64,000 nt of DNA from Deltaproteobacteria bacterium (GTDB taxonomy: Bacteria > Desulfobacterota > Desulfobulbia > Desulfobulbales > Desulfurivibrionaceae): the NCBI GenBank assembly GCA_013349285.1, contig DUZU01000012.1:1-64000 (forward strand), in the 5' to 3' direction. Shown here piece by piece: positions 24,140 through 33,571 of this stretch. Within the stretch, counting starts at the first letter, position 1, and each line of letters opens with the position of its first letter. The notes below the pieces were generated by a model. That model was not told where the DNA came from, did not search any database, and saw nothing but the letters and a program-made list of their open reading frames with translations. A program made the position numbers and the translations under genes.

Positions 24140-26017
24140 ATGGCAAAAACAATCCAAACCATCGAAGAGAAATCCATCTGGGAAGATGCCCGGCAGATGC
24201 TGCGCAGGGCTGAAAAGGAAGGGATCGAAACCGCCTGGGATCGCCTGGTTCAGCAGACTCCCCATTGCAGTTTCGGTGAAAGCGGGGTCTGTTGCCGGCT
24301 TTGTACCATGGGGCCTTGCCGGGTCAGCAAAAAAGCGCCCTTGGGGGTTTGCGGAGCGGACGCCGATGTGATCGTGGCCCGTAATTTCGGCCGCTTTATC
24401 GCCGGTGGTTCGGCCGGTCATTCCGACCATGGCCGCGACTGTATCGAGGCCCTCCATGCCGTGGCCCACGGCGAGACCGACGATTATACCATTAAAGATG
24501 AAGCAAAACTGCTGCGGATCGCGGCCGAGCTGGGCATTGCTGTCGATGGGCGTGGGGTGCTCGAGGTGGCCAAGGATCTCAGCGAGCTATTTTTTGCCAA
24601 CTACGGCAGTCAGCTTGAGGAGCTCTCTTTTTTAAGCCGGGTGCCGGCCAAGCGCAAGGCGATCTGGCGGAATCTTGGCATTACCCCCCGAGGGGTTGAT
24701 CGGGAGATTGCCGAGATGATGCATCGCACCCATATGGGTTGTGATAACGATGCGGCCAACACCATGCTGCACAGCGCCAGGACTTCGCTGGCCGACGGCT
24801 GGGCCGGCTCGATGATCGCCACCGAGGTTTCCGACATCCTGTTCGGCACGCCGAGCCCGAGAAAGTCCCTGGCCAACCTCGGGGTGATCAAGAAGGATCA
24901 GGTCAATATCCTGGTCCATGGCCATAACCCCATTGTTTCCGAGAAGATTGTCGAGGCGGTCAATGACCCCGAGTTGATCGCCCTGGCGAAAGAGAAGGGC
25001 GCGGCCGGCATCAACCTGGCCGGTCTTTGCTGCACCGGCAACGAGTTGATGATGCGCCAGGGGATCCCCATGGCCGGCAATCACCTGATGACCGAGCTCG
25101 CCATTGTTACCGGTGCGGTCGAGCTCATCGTCGTTGATTATCAATGCATCATGCCCAGCCTGGTGACGGTGGGCAACTGTTATCATACCAAGATGGTCAC
25201 CACCGCCGATAAGGCCAAGTTTGCCGGGGCCGAGCATGTCAAGTTTGAGATGGATAACGGCATGGCCCAGGCCAAAAAGGTGGTGCGGATGGCCATTGAC
25301 CGTTATGCCTTGCGGGACCAGGCCAGGGTTGAGATTCCCGAGGGGCCGGTGGAGCTGGTTACCGGCTTTTCCAACGAGTTTCTGCTGGAGGCCCTGGGCG
25401 GCACCGTGACCCCGTTGCTTGACGCGATCAAGGCCGGCAAGATCCGAGGGGCGGTGGCCATTGTCGGCTGTAACAATCCCAAGTATCAGCAGGATTTCTG
25501 TAACGTCAATCTGACCAGGGAGCTGATTAAAAAGGATATTCTGGTGCTGGTCACCGGTTGCGTGACCACCGCCGCCGGCAAGGCCGGGCTGCTGGTTCCG
25601 GAAGCCATAGAGATGGCCGGGCCGGGGCTGAAAGAGATTTGCGGCTCCTTGGGCATTCCGCCGGTTCTGCATATGGGCAGCTGTGTCGATAATGCGCGGA
25701 TTCTGCAGCTGGCCGCCCTGCTGGCCGATGAGCTGGGCGTGGATATCTCGGATCTGCCCCTGGCCGGCTCTTCGCCGGAGTGGTATTCGGAAAAAGCCGC
25801 GGCGATCGGCACCTACTGCGTGGCCTCCGGGATTTACACCCACCTCGGCCACCCGCCTAATATCACCGGCTCCGAGGTGGTGACCAACCTGGCCCTCACC
25901 GGACTCGACGAACTGGTCGGCGCCTGTTTCGGCATCGAACCGGACCCCTTTAAGGCGGCCGAGCTTATTGATGAGCGGATCAAGCTCAAGCGCAGAGGGT
26001 TGGGGCTTGGCGAATAA
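24140..26017 (+). CDS. cooS: Ni-Fe carbon monoxide dehydrogenase catalytic subunit CooS
   Basis: A 625-residue anaerobic CODH, which interconverts CO and CO2 at the Ni-4Fe-4S C-cluster. The ATG at 24140 follows AAGGAG by seven bases. B/D-cluster cysteines lie in CSFGESGVCCRLCTMGPC. C-cluster ligands are in ILVHGHNP (His), GLCCTGNE, DYQCIMPS, VGCNNPK, VTGCVTTAAGK and MGSCVDNAR. Length is normal. No CooF, ACS or Ech-type hydrogenase is adjacent, so the electron partner is not evident here. It is preceded by a CooA operator and followed by a strong terminator, which suggests a single-gene CO-induced transcript. Confidence 0.95.
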   Translation: MAKTIQTIEEKSIWEDARQMLRRAEKEGIETAWDRLVQQTPHCSFGESGVCCRLCTMGPCRVSKKAPLGVCGADADVIVARNFGRFIAGGSAGHSDHGRDCIEALHAVAHGETDDYTIKDEAKLLRIAAELGIAVDGRGVLEVAKDLSELFFANYGSQLEELSFLSRVPAKRKAIWRNLGITPRGVDREIAEMMHRTHMGCDNDAANTMLHSARTSLADGWAGSMIATEVSDILFGTPSPRKSLANLGVIKKDQVNILVHGHNPIVSEKIVEAVNDPELIALAKEKGAAGINLAGLCCTGNELMMRQGIPMAGNHLMTELAIVTGAVELIVVDYQCIMPSLVTVGNCYHTKMVTTADKAKFAGAEHVKFEMDNGMAQAKKVVRMAIDRYALRDQARVEIPEGPVELVTGFSNEFLLEALGGTVTPLLDAIKAGKIRGAVAIVGCNNPKYQQDFCNVNLTRELIKKDILVLVTGCVTTAAGKAGLLVPEAIEMAGPGLKEICGSLGIPPVLHMGSCVDNARILQLAALLADELGVDISDLPLAGSSPEWYSEKAAAIGTYCVASGIYTHLGHPPNITGSEVVTNLALTGLDELVGACFGIEPDPFKAAELIDERIKLKRRGLGLGE

Positions 26018-26043
26018 ACGGTAATTGGCTGTAATCTTGATAT

Positions 26044-26077
26044 AATGCCGGGCAGGAAACTGTCCGGCATTTTTTTT
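26044..26077 (+). terminator. Rho-independent terminator after cooS
   Basis: AATGCCGGGCAG and CTGTCCGGCATT pair almost perfectly around a GAAA loop and are followed by a run of T. It lies 27 bases after the cooS stop and also shields the convergent kinase gene ending at 26113. Confidence 0.9.
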
Positions 26078-26112
26078 ATGATTATGCGGGAAGGGGAAAC
26101 AACGGTTGAGTA

Positions 26113-27240
26113 CTACCCGACATTAATGGCGTCAATCGGAAGGCGGACAATAATGGTTGTCTCTCCCTGGCGGGAGGTGTCCAGGTCGATTTTTCCGCCA
26201 TGGGTTTTGGTGATAAGGGCGGCGGAGTAGGTGCCCAGTCCGCTGCCGCCCTTTTTGCCGGCGGTTACGTTTTTATCAAAAAAACAGCTCCTGATCTCCT
26301 CCGGCACACTGCCGAAGTTGTGGATCGAGATCATGGCAAATTTTTCATCATTGCCAATGGTGATGGTCACGGGATGATCATGATCCGTGCCCGCCTCAAT
26401 GGCGTTTTTAATGAGGTTGGCAAAAAGGGAGTAACATAACAGGTTGTCGCCGGCCAGCAAAAAAGGGTGGGCCGGACCGATATCCTCGGGCAAGATCAAT
26501 TTTATCTGTCCTGCTTTGGATGGTGCGTTCAAGGTTAGTTCCGAGATAATATTGGCGATAATCTCATTGAGCTTAATCTCTTCGGGTTGGAGCTCGTAGC
26601 TGCCGTGCTCCATTTTATAGAGATCAAGGGAGAGGTTTATCATGTCCAGCATTTTGTAGCCGGCTGTTTCGATAAACTGCAGCATTTCCCTCTGTCTGGG
26701 CGTAAGGTTGTCCTCGTTTTTTAACAGTGACGGGAAGCCGATTATGGCGTTAAGGGGAGATTTCAGGTCATGGCGGGAGATCCGGTCCATGTCTTCTTTC
26801 AGCTCGGCCGCCTTGATCAGTTCCTGATTCTGCGCTTCGAGTTTTTTTCTGATCCTGAACAGTTCCAATTGATTTTTCACCCGGGCTCTGACAATGGGCG
26901 GGCTGATCGGTTTATGGATATAGTCTACCGCACCCATGGTCAACCCCTTGGCTTCGTCACTGTCTTCGCTCAAGGCGCTGATGAAGATGACGGGGATATC
27001 GCGGGTTTCGGGGTTTTCCTTAATGGTGCTGCACACTTGATAGCCGCTGATTTCCGGCATCATGATGTCCAGCAGAATAAGGTCGGGGTATGGCGCGGTG
27101 GTTGCTATCTCTAGGGCTTTTTTGCCATTGGTGGCGGCAACGATGGCGAACTCATCCTTGAGGATGTTCATCAGGATATGAATATTTTCCGCGATATCAT
27201 CGACGATCAGTATCTTGGCCCGTTTCGGTGTTTGCGTCAT
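26113..27240 (-). CDS. Receiver-histidine kinase (soluble hybrid kinase)
   Basis: A 375-residue soluble protein with an N-terminal receiver (about 8-125, phospho-Asp in [13 protein letters not shown], Lys in DYIHKPIS). A short coiled coil leads to HisKA with the His in [15 protein letters not shown] and an HATPase domain ending [13 protein letters not shown]. The receiver-first order indicates a kinase switched by phosphorylation from another kinase, as in phosphorelays. It has no membrane or PAS domain. It is monocistronic and convergent with cooS. A partner is not apparent nearby. Confidence 0.9.
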   Translation of the reverse strand: MTQTPKRAKILIVDDIAENIHILMNILKDEFAIVAATNGKKALEIATTAPYPDLILLDIMMPEISGYQVCSTIKENPETRDIPVIFISALSEDSDEAKGLTMGAVDYIHKPISPPIVRARVKNQLELFRIRKKLEAQNQELIKAAELKEDMDRISRHDLKSPLNAIIGFPSLLKNEDNLTPRQREMLQFIETAGYKMLDMINLSLDLYKMEHGSYELQPEEIKLNEIIANIISELTLNAPSKAGQIKLILPEDIGPAHPFLLAGDNLLCYSLFANLIKNAIEAGTDHDHPVTITIGNDEKFAMISIHNFGSVPEEIRSCFFDKNVTAGKKGGSGLGTYSAALITKTHGGKIDLDTSRQGETTIIVRLPIDAINVG

Positions 27241-27399
27241 GAAAGTTGCTCTTCTGGCAGGGGTGAGTTTTTATAAAAAAAACCAAAGCTGCCTGTTAAT
27301 TATTTCTAGTATGCAGGTATGCTATCAATAATTTGGTGTAGGTGCAAATATTGTTGATAAAAAAATGAGTCGAGATTTGAGCGGGGATGGCAAAAATAG

Positions 27400-27432
27400 A
27401 AAAGCGGTGACCCTGGTTGGGGCACCGCTTTT
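27400..27432 (-). terminator. Terminator of the hdrC-mvhD-metV operon
   Basis: On the minus strand AAAAGCGGTG pairs with CACCGCTTTT across a 13-base loop, followed by CTATTTTT. It lies 34 bases beyond the MetV stop. The mirror run of A and T makes it potentially bidirectional. Confidence 0.8.
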
Positions 27433-27465
27433 TAGTTTTCCAAAAAATGCAGGGTGGCGCGAAGT

Positions 27466-28134
27466 TTAAACGGTCAGATCATCCCGCACCGTCTTGCGGG
27501 GGCCGCCGTGGCCGGCCGAGCTCCAGTCGCGAATGGGGGCGATGGCCGCCAGTTGATCCTTGGAATCGAAGCGCACCAGTTTTTCATGGATGGACTGCCA
27601 GATGCAGGGGACATTCTGGTGAATTTCGCAACGGCCGTTCACCGAGCCGCCGCAGGGGCCGTTCATCAGGCTTTTAGCGCAGCGGGCCACCGGACAGAGG
27701 CCGCCGGTCTGATGGAGAATGCAGTTGCCGCAGCCGGCGCATTGCTCGCTCCATACCCCCTGCTCGGCGGAGCCGCCGAAGGAGGTGGTGTTGACCCCGG
27801 GATAGACCTTGTCCATGGGCCGGAGGTTGGCGATAAAGTTGACGCCGACGCCGCAGGCCATGGAGACGATGGCGTCATACTGGCCGTCCCATTGGTCAAT
27901 GCTGTCGATGTATTCGCGGTCGCACTGGCGAACCAGGGTAGCCGAGGTGACTTGGACCTCTTGCCCGGCCTTCTGTTTGCCGAGACGAATAAGGGAGGCC
28001 AGGATTTCAACCTCGCGTTCGCCCCCGGCGGAGCAGATGCTTACGCAGCCGCGACAGCCCAGAACCAGGATGCGTTTGGCATCCTTAACCATCTCCATGA
28101 TTTCATTTACAGGTTTTCTTTCGGCGATAATCAT
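27466..28134 (-). CDS. metV: MetV-type methylene-THF reductase partner protein
   Basis: A 222-residue Cys-rich protein of the methylenetetrahydrofolate reductase C-terminal family. The N-terminal part (ILVLGCRGCVSICSAGG) and the C-terminal cluster region (CAGCGNCILHQTGGLCPVARC, cut here at its key cysteines CxxCxxC, then NGPCGGSVNGRCEI) carry the family signature. In acetogens MetV partners MetF and links it to Hdr-type electron bifurcation. Its ATG overlaps the mvhD stop (ATGA). Electrons could pass from HdrC-like and MvhD to this subunit and on to MetF, encoded 4 kb away. That coupling is inference. Confidence 0.85.
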   Translation of the reverse strand: MIIAERKPVNEIMEMVKDAKRILVLGCRGCVSICSAGGEREVEILASLIRLGKQKAGQEVQVTSATLVRQCDREYIDSIDQWDGQYDAIVSMACGVGVNFIANLRPMDKVYPGVNTTSFGGSAEQGVWSEQCAGCGNCILHQTGGLCPVARCAKSLMNGPCGGSVNGRCEIHQNVPCIWQSIHEKLVRFDSKDQLAAIAPIRDWSSAGHGGPRKTVRDDLTV

Positions 28135-28553
28135 TTTGCATCTCCCTTAAACGGGCTTGCTCCCAGTGCGGTAATTCGTTCATTCATCTCCTGGCCGGCT
28201 TGGACAAATTCAGGATGGAAGCCGCGCGGCAGGTGATACATTTCAATGCGTTCCGGTTCGACGCCCAGCTCGGCCAAGGCTTTTTTAATGGCCGTGACCC
28301 GTTTGGCGGCGCGCTGGCTGCCCATCAGATTGTGGCATTTGTCAAGGGGGCAGCCGGCCACATAAACGCCGTCGGCGCCGTCCTCAAAGGCCTTGAGCAT
28401 GGTGCTCACCTCGAGTTTGCCGGTGCAGACCAGGCGGTTGATGGTGATGTTGGCCGGAAAACCGTCGATTTTGAGGCCTTCGGGGCCCTCGGCCAGGGTC
28501 TGCTGTGAGGTATAATGACAACAGTATGCTTGGATATTCGGGGTAAAGGACAT
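28131..28553 (-). CDS. mvhD: MvhD/FlpD-type iron-sulfur electron transfer subunit
   Basis: A 140-residue protein of the methyl-viologen-reducing hydrogenase delta (MvhD/FlpD) family, which carries a 2Fe-2S centre and passes electrons to heterodisulfide reductase modules. Signature cysteines are in YCCHY, NRLVCTGKLE and VAGCPLDKCHN. I take the ATG at 28553 (AGGTGA five bases upstream) rather than the GTG at 28562. It lies 12 bases after the HdrC-like gene and overlaps metV by four bases. No hydrogenase or formate dehydrogenase genes are adjacent to say where its electrons come from. Confidence 0.88.
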   Translation of the reverse strand: MSFTPNIQAYCCHYTSQQTLAEGPEGLKIDGFPANITINRLVCTGKLEVSTMLKAFEDGADGVYVAGCPLDKCHNLMGSQRAAKRVTAIKKALAELGVEPERIEMYHLPRGFHPEFVQAGQEMNERITALGASPFKGDAK

Positions 28554-28565
28554 GTGTTTCACCTA

Positions 28566-29132
28566 TTATTTCGCAGCGCCGCAAGCGGCGATCAGACGTT
28601 CATCCTCTGACTCGTTTAACCGGATGGCCCGAGCCGGGCATTCGGTGGGGCAGATCCCGCAACCCCGGCATTCCTGGGGATTAATGGCGGCTTTGCCGTC
28701 GTTATCGATTTTCGGGATGCGCCATGGGCAGACGCGGATACAGGTAAGACAGGAAACACAGTAGTCCCGTTCAACCCAGGCGGCCTTGCCTTTGTTGAGC
28801 AGATCCTGATCGGTAATATGGCCCGCTTCCCTGGCCAGCTGGCGCAGGGCAACCATGATTTCCGCAAAGCGGACATCCTGGGGGCAGACGAATACGCAGC
28901 TGCGGCAGCGGGAACAGTGCCAGAGCAGGTCCGAGGATAAGAGTTTGTCTTTGAGGCCCATCCGGATCATGTGAATGATTTTTCTGGGGTCAAAGTCAGG
29001 GATAGCCTGGCTGACGGGACAAATGCCGCTACAGGCCCCGCAGGAAAAACAGCGGTTCAGGTACTGGCCGCCGGGGATGGCGGTCACGTCGGCGCTGAAT
29101 GCCGAGTTGATGTCTTTGGTGGTGATTGCCAT
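28566..29132 (-). CDS. HdrC-like protein with four 4Fe-4S cluster motifs
   Basis: A 188-residue soluble iron-sulfur protein. The N-terminal half is HdrC-like with CFSCGACSGICPV and CSRCRSCVFVCPQD. The C-terminal half is a two-cluster ferredoxin with CVSCLTCIRVCPW and CRGCGICPTECPA. That makes four predicted 4Fe-4S clusters, forming an electron wire. Plain HdrC has only the first half, so this is an HdrC-ferredoxin fusion. It heads the three-gene unit with mvhD and metV. HdrA and HdrB, the flavin and disulfide subunits, are not in the window. Confidence 0.87.
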   Translation of the reverse strand: MAITTKDINSAFSADVTAIPGGQYLNRCFSCGACSGICPVSQAIPDFDPRKIIHMIRMGLKDKLLSSDLLWHCSRCRSCVFVCPQDVRFAEIMVALRQLAREAGHITDQDLLNKGKAAWVERDYCVSCLTCIRVCPWRIPKIDNDGKAAINPQECRGCGICPTECPARAIRLNESEDERLIAACGAAK

Positions 29133-29352
29133 AAATCGCCTCTTAAAAAAAATACGTTACCCGGCCCGAATGGAAGTCGGGAAATATATCAAAATAACTT
29201 AACTGCTGATTTGTTCGAGGATATTGCTTTATACACGCTTAAATCATAAAAGCGTTGGCTAACTTATCATAAAATTTAATCAATCCCAATAGGTATATTT
29301 ACCTGTGGCGTGTAAATCGTGGTTCGTAACCGCTCCGGTCGGCTAAAACCGG

Positions 29353-30321
29353 TTATACCAAAAATCTGAATTCGCCCTTGCCCAGCAGATCCTGCAGGTG
29401 GAGCACCCCGGCGAGGGCGCCGTGCTGGTCGGTGACCGCCAGTACGGTTATTTCGTGGCGCTGCATGATGCTCAGGGCATCGGCGGCCAGCAGATCCCGG
29501 GTGATGGTTTTCGGGGTGCGGGTCATGGCGTCGGCCACCACCATTTCGGTAAAGTTTTTCCCCTGGCTGAGCAGGCGCCGGATATCGCCATCGGTGATGA
29601 TGCCGGCCACCTTATTATTTTTGGTGATCAGCACCGCGCCGAGGTTTTTGGTGTTGAGTTCGACAATGGCGTCGATCATCGGCGTCGATTCCGGAACCTG
29701 GGGGATGCGCTCGCCGGTGATCATTACATCGGCCACGTTGACCTTGAGCCGTTCGCCCAGGCTGCCGCCCGGATGGTTGCGGCGGAAGTCGCTTTCCTTG
29801 AACTGTTTCCGGTTCAGGAGTACCACGGCCAGCGCATCGCCCATGGCCAGGGTCGCGGTGGTGCTGGCGGTGGGGGCCAACCCCAGCGGGCAGGCTTCCC
29901 GGGGCACGGTTACCTGCAGCACCGCGTCGGCGATCATGGCCATGTTGGATGAGGGGTTGCCGGTCATGGCGATGATTTTCGCCCCCCGTCCCTTTAAAGT
30001 GGGCAGCAGCAGGTTGAGTTCCGCCGTCTCGCCGCTGTAGGAGATGGCGAGAATGACATCGTTGGGGTCGACAATCCCCAGGTCGCCGTGCATGGCCTCC
30101 ACCGGATGGAGAAAGATGGAGGGGGTGCCGGTGCTGTTGAGGGTGGCGGCGATTTTTTGGCCGATGATCCCTGATTTGCCGATGCCGGTGATCACTACCC
30201 GGGTCGGGCAGGCCATGATCATTTCCACGGCCTTGATAAAGTCCGAGTCGATCAGCTCCAGGAGCGCAGTTATCCCTTCCGCTTCGATTTTGAGAACTTC
30301 CTTGGCCTGTTCGATACTCAT
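29353..30321 (-). CDS. kdsD: Arabinose-5-phosphate isomerase KdsD/KpsF
   Basis: A 322-residue enzyme that converts ribulose-5-phosphate to arabinose-5-phosphate for Kdo and hence LPS. It contains an N-terminal SIS domain (VVITGIGKSGIIGQKIA, SYSGETAEL, EACPLGLAPTAST) and two CBS domains in the C-terminal third. Length is that of E. coli KdsD. It starts 15 bases after the purF stop, so the two share a transcript, an arrangement without obvious metabolic logic. Its presence supports a Kdo-containing outer membrane. Confidence 0.93.
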   Translation of the reverse strand: MSIEQAKEVLKIEAEGITALLELIDSDFIKAVEMIMACPTRVVITGIGKSGIIGQKIAATLNSTGTPSIFLHPVEAMHGDLGIVDPNDVILAISYSGETAELNLLLPTLKGRGAKIIAMTGNPSSNMAMIADAVLQVTVPREACPLGLAPTASTTATLAMGDALAVVLLNRKQFKESDFRRNHPGGSLGERLKVNVADVMITGERIPQVPESTPMIDAIVELNTKNLGAVLITKNNKVAGIITDGDIRRLLSQGKNFTEMVVADAMTRTPKTITRDLLAADALSIMQRHEITVLAVTDQHGALAGVLHLQDLLGKGEFRFLV

Positions 30322-30336
30322 GACGTGCTCCGCAAC

Positions 30337-31770
30337 CTATTTGTTGCAGATTGCACCAGAGGTGCAGCCCAGGGCGAGTTTATGGAAATCCTTGTCCGGG
30401 GCAACCGGGTAGTTGCCGTCGAAGCAGGCCTTGCAGTAGGATTGCGGCGGTCCGCCGGTGGCTTCCAGCAGGCCATCCAGGCTGAGATAATAGAGGGAGT
30501 CCAGATCGAGATAAGCCCGGATCTCCTCCACTGATTTCTGGTTGGCGATCAGTTCGCCGCCGGAGGGGAAGTCGATCCCGTAATAGCAGGGGTTTTTGGT
30601 GGGCGGGCAGCTGATCAGCATGTGTATTTCCTTGACCCCGGCGGCCCGCAGTGATTTTACCCTGCTGCGACCGGTGGTGCCCCGGATGATGGAGTCTTCG
30701 ATGATGATTACCCGCTTGTCTTTTAAGAAGCTGCGGATGGGGTTGAGCTTGACCCGGACCGAAAAGTCGCGCATCGACTGGGTGGGCTGGATAAAGGTGC
30801 GGCCCACGTAATGGTTGCGGATAACCCCCATTTCCAGGGGAATGCCCGAGGCCTGGGAAAAGCCGATGGCCGCGTAGTTGCCGGAATCAGGAAAGGGCAT
30901 GACGAAATCGGCGTCGATCTTGCACTCCCGGGCCAGGATCTCGCCCATCCGTTTGCGGCTTTGATAAACATTGATTCCGAAGATATCGCTGTCCGGGCGG
31001 GCAAAGTAAACCTGCTCGAAAATGCAGAAGCTGTGCGGCAGAGAGGTCTCCATCTTCAAGGAGCGGAGGCCGTCGTTGTTGATGATCAGGATCTCGCCGG
31101 GCTCAACGTCCCGGATATATTGCGCCTCGACCAGGTCGAGGGCGCAGGTTTCCGAGGCGACGATGTAGGAGCCGTTGGCGAGTTTGCCCAGGCATAAGGG
31201 GCGAAAGCCGGCCGGATCACGCACCGCGATCAAGGTGTCCTCGGTCATCAATAAGATCGAATAGGCGCCCTTGATCTGTTCAAAGGTTCTTCTTAGGGAT
31301 TGTTCAAAGCCCAGATGGGCGCCATGGGCCAATAGGTGGGTGACCACCTCGCTGTCCATGGTTGATTGAAAGATGGACCCTTTTTTTTCCAGTTCATCCT
31401 TGAGGCTGCGGATATTGACCAGGTTGCCGTTGTGGGCCACGGCGATGGTCGTGCCCTGATGGGTGGCGGTGAAAGGCTGGGCATTGATGATGTTGGAGGC
31501 GCCGGTGGTGGAGTAGCGGACATGGCCGACACTGAGGTGGCCCTTGAGCCCCTGGAGGATATTTTCGTTGAAAACCTCGGCTACCAGGCCCATGCCTTTG
31601 TGTTGAGAGACCTTGACCCCATCGCTGCTGACGATGCCGGCGCTTTCCTGGCCGCGATGTTGGAGGGCGTAAAGGCCAAAGTAGGTGAGTTTGGCCGAAT
31701 CCTCATGACCGAAAATTCCGCAAACGCCGCATTCATCTTTCGGGCGACCGGCGGCTTCGTGCTGAGTCAT
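30337..31770 (-). CDS. purF: Amidophosphoribosyltransferase PurF
   Basis: A 477-residue glutamine PRPP amidotransferase, first step of purine synthesis. The ATG at 31770 has AAGGAA eight bases upstream; the longer frame to 31812 is rejected. A short propeptide ends before the nucleophile Cys14 in DECGVCGIFGH, so this is the processed, iron-sulfur class. Candidate cluster ligands are ARECKID, SCPPTKNPCYYG and YCKACFDG. The PRPP loop is VIIIEDSIIRGTT. It is followed by kdsD and preceded, after 178 bases, by metF on the same strand. Confidence 0.94.
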   Translation of the reverse strand: MTQHEAAGRPKDECGVCGIFGHEDSAKLTYFGLYALQHRGQESAGIVSSDGVKVSQHKGMGLVAEVFNENILQGLKGHLSVGHVRYSTTGASNIINAQPFTATHQGTTIAVAHNGNLVNIRSLKDELEKKGSIFQSTMDSEVVTHLLAHGAHLGFEQSLRRTFEQIKGAYSILLMTEDTLIAVRDPAGFRPLCLGKLANGSYIVASETCALDLVEAQYIRDVEPGEILIINNDGLRSLKMETSLPHSFCIFEQVYFARPDSDIFGINVYQSRKRMGEILARECKIDADFVMPFPDSGNYAAIGFSQASGIPLEMGVIRNHYVGRTFIQPTQSMRDFSVRVKLNPIRSFLKDKRVIIIEDSIIRGTTGRSRVKSLRAAGVKEIHMLISCPPTKNPCYYGIDFPSGGELIANQKSVEEIRAYLDLDSLYYLSLDGLLEATGGPPQSYCKACFDGNYPVAPDKDFHKLALGCTSGAICNK

Positions 31771-31948
31771 GTTAGCTGTTCCTTGTTGTGTCTTCCCTGT
31801 GCAGAACGCCAAGTTGTCGGGTTATTCTTCAGGGTTGACGAATTATATCCGATTTGAAAAAAGGAGGAAATATACCCCTTTTCCCCAGGATTTGAAATGT
31901 TTTTTTGGCAGATGGCCGTTGAGCCCTTGTCTGCTTGTTGTTTTTGTC

Positions 31949-33511
31949 CTATCTATCCTTGCCGGCATGGTCCAGGCCCCGGTAGAAATTGACCCAGGAT
32001 GAGGTGTTGTTGAGCGCCCAGTTGCGGGGCGGTACGAATCCTTGCTGCATGGCTTGGGTCAGCCCCTGGGATTTGAGCCGTTCATATATCCTTACATAGA
32101 GGCAGCGTTTCTTGCCGGGGTACACCTCGCACCAGCCGTCCCGGCTGCCGCCGCAGGGGCCGTTGACCAGATATTTGGCGCAGCCGGATTGCGGGCAGAC
32201 AAAGGCCAGTTCGCCCAGGGTGCAATCCCCGCAGTTCTGGCATTCAAACAGCAGGAATTTGATAACGTGTTCGATATGGGTGAGGGCGCCGTCGAGCCGG
32301 CTGTTGTCAAAGGCGAGGCAGGTTTTTTTTAGGGGCTGGTAGAGGGCGCCGTCGGGCTCGAAGGCAAGAATGTGCATGAGGCGGGCGAAGTGGTAGTTAA
32401 GGGAGAAAGCTGTTTTGGGCGTCGGCTTGCTCGGGCTGGGGGGCATCCGGTTCAGGCCGGTTTGTAAGTCTTTTTCGTAAAGATAAAAACCGTCTTCATG
32501 CCAGAAATTCATCTCCGGAACCAGCTCTTGCCAGCGGGGCAGGAAGTCGGCCGCCTGTTCAAGCAGGAAGTTGAGATCTTCATATTTGAGGCCGGGCCCG
32601 CCGAGATGAGCCCCGGAGTAGCCGAGTCCCTGTTGGATGGCCAGGAGTTTGGCGGCCCGGATCAGCCGCGCTTTTTTGCCCTTGTCTGGACCTTGCCCTT
32701 CTTGTTTGATGATCTCGTAAAGCCGATCGGTGATAATGCAGCCCGGGATCTTGCCCTGATGCATCAATTCGCTGACCGTGAGGTTGGGGATAAAGACATT
32801 GCCGAGGATGGGCAGGGCAAGGTCGTTTTCTTTAAGATAGAAAAGGATTTCCTGAAATTTGCGGGCATCATAGCCCACCTGGGTAATCAGGTAATCCGCG
32901 CCTTGGGCCGCCTTGCGGTGCAGCTTGCAGTACTGCATCATCAATTCCGCCTCCAGCCTCTTGAAGGGGGAGAAGGCGACCCCGTTGCAGAAGGAGGTGG
33001 ATCTGATGCAGTCGCTTTGCTGGGTGTTGCTGAAATCCCCCTTGTTCATCTTGGAAATAAGGTTTAAAACGTGGACCGACTCCAGGTCGAAAACCGGCTT
33101 GGGCAGTCCCTGGTAGCCCTTTTGCGGATAATCGCCGGTGATGACCAGCAGGTCGCGGATGCCGAGCCGGTTCCAGGCCAGGAGCAGGCTTTCCATCTGG
33201 TTGCGGTTTTTGTCCTTGCTGGAGAAATGGACGATGACGTCGAGGCCCATTTTTTGGATCTCAAGGCCCAGAACCTCTGGGGAGAGCGCCGCCACCCCTC
33301 CGGCATTTTCGGTGATGCTCACCGCCTGGAAACGTCCGTCTTTGGCGATGTTCTCGGCCAGGGCCAGGATGCGGGCGTACTCTTTGCTGCAGCCGCCCCG
33401 GCCCGGCACCAGCTCGAAGGTGAGGGTGAATTCGTCGGGATTTTTCAGGGATTGCTGGAACCGGTAATTATTGTTTTTGGCCATGGGGCTGCCGACTCTC
33501 TTGATGATCAT
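31949..33511 (-). CDS. metF: Methylenetetrahydrofolate reductase fused to a MetV-like domain
   Basis: A 520-residue fusion. Residues about 25-300 are the MetF TIM barrel (FTLTFELVPGRGG, DLLVITGDYP, GADYLITQVGYD, PILGNVFIPN). The C-terminal part from about 400 is a MetV-like Cys domain (CQNCGDCTLGELAFVCPQSGC, shown here by its CxxCxxC start, and NGPCGGSRDGWCEVYPGKK). It would reduce methylene-THF to methyl-THF in the methyl branch of the Wood-Ljungdahl pathway or for methionine. Met10 is a plausible alternative start. The separate MetV at 27466 is a second copy of the tail domain. It is divergent from the CAAX protease gene. Confidence 0.88.
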   Translation of the reverse strand: MIIKRVGSPMAKNNNYRFQQSLKNPDEFTLTFELVPGRGGCSKEYARILALAENIAKDGRFQAVSITENAGGVAALSPEVLGLEIQKMGLDVIVHFSSKDKNRNQMESLLLAWNRLGIRDLLVITGDYPQKGYQGLPKPVFDLESVHVLNLISKMNKGDFSNTQQSDCIRSTSFCNGVAFSPFKRLEAELMMQYCKLHRKAAQGADYLITQVGYDARKFQEILFYLKENDLALPILGNVFIPNLTVSELMHQGKIPGCIITDRLYEIIKQEGQGPDKGKKARLIRAAKLLAIQQGLGYSGAHLGGPGLKYEDLNFLLEQAADFLPRWQELVPEMNFWHEDGFYLYEKDLQTGLNRMPPSPSKPTPKTAFSLNYHFARLMHILAFEPDGALYQPLKKTCLAFDNSRLDGALTHIEHVIKFLLFECQNCGDCTLGELAFVCPQSGCAKYLVNGPCGGSRDGWCEVYPGKKRCLYVRIYERLKSQGLTQAMQQGFVPPRNWALNNTSSWVNFYRGLDHAGKDR

Positions 33512-33571
33512 GTTTAACGGCTGAGGTAGCTTTTAAACATAGCAGGTGTGCCTTAAAAAAGGAACAGGAAC

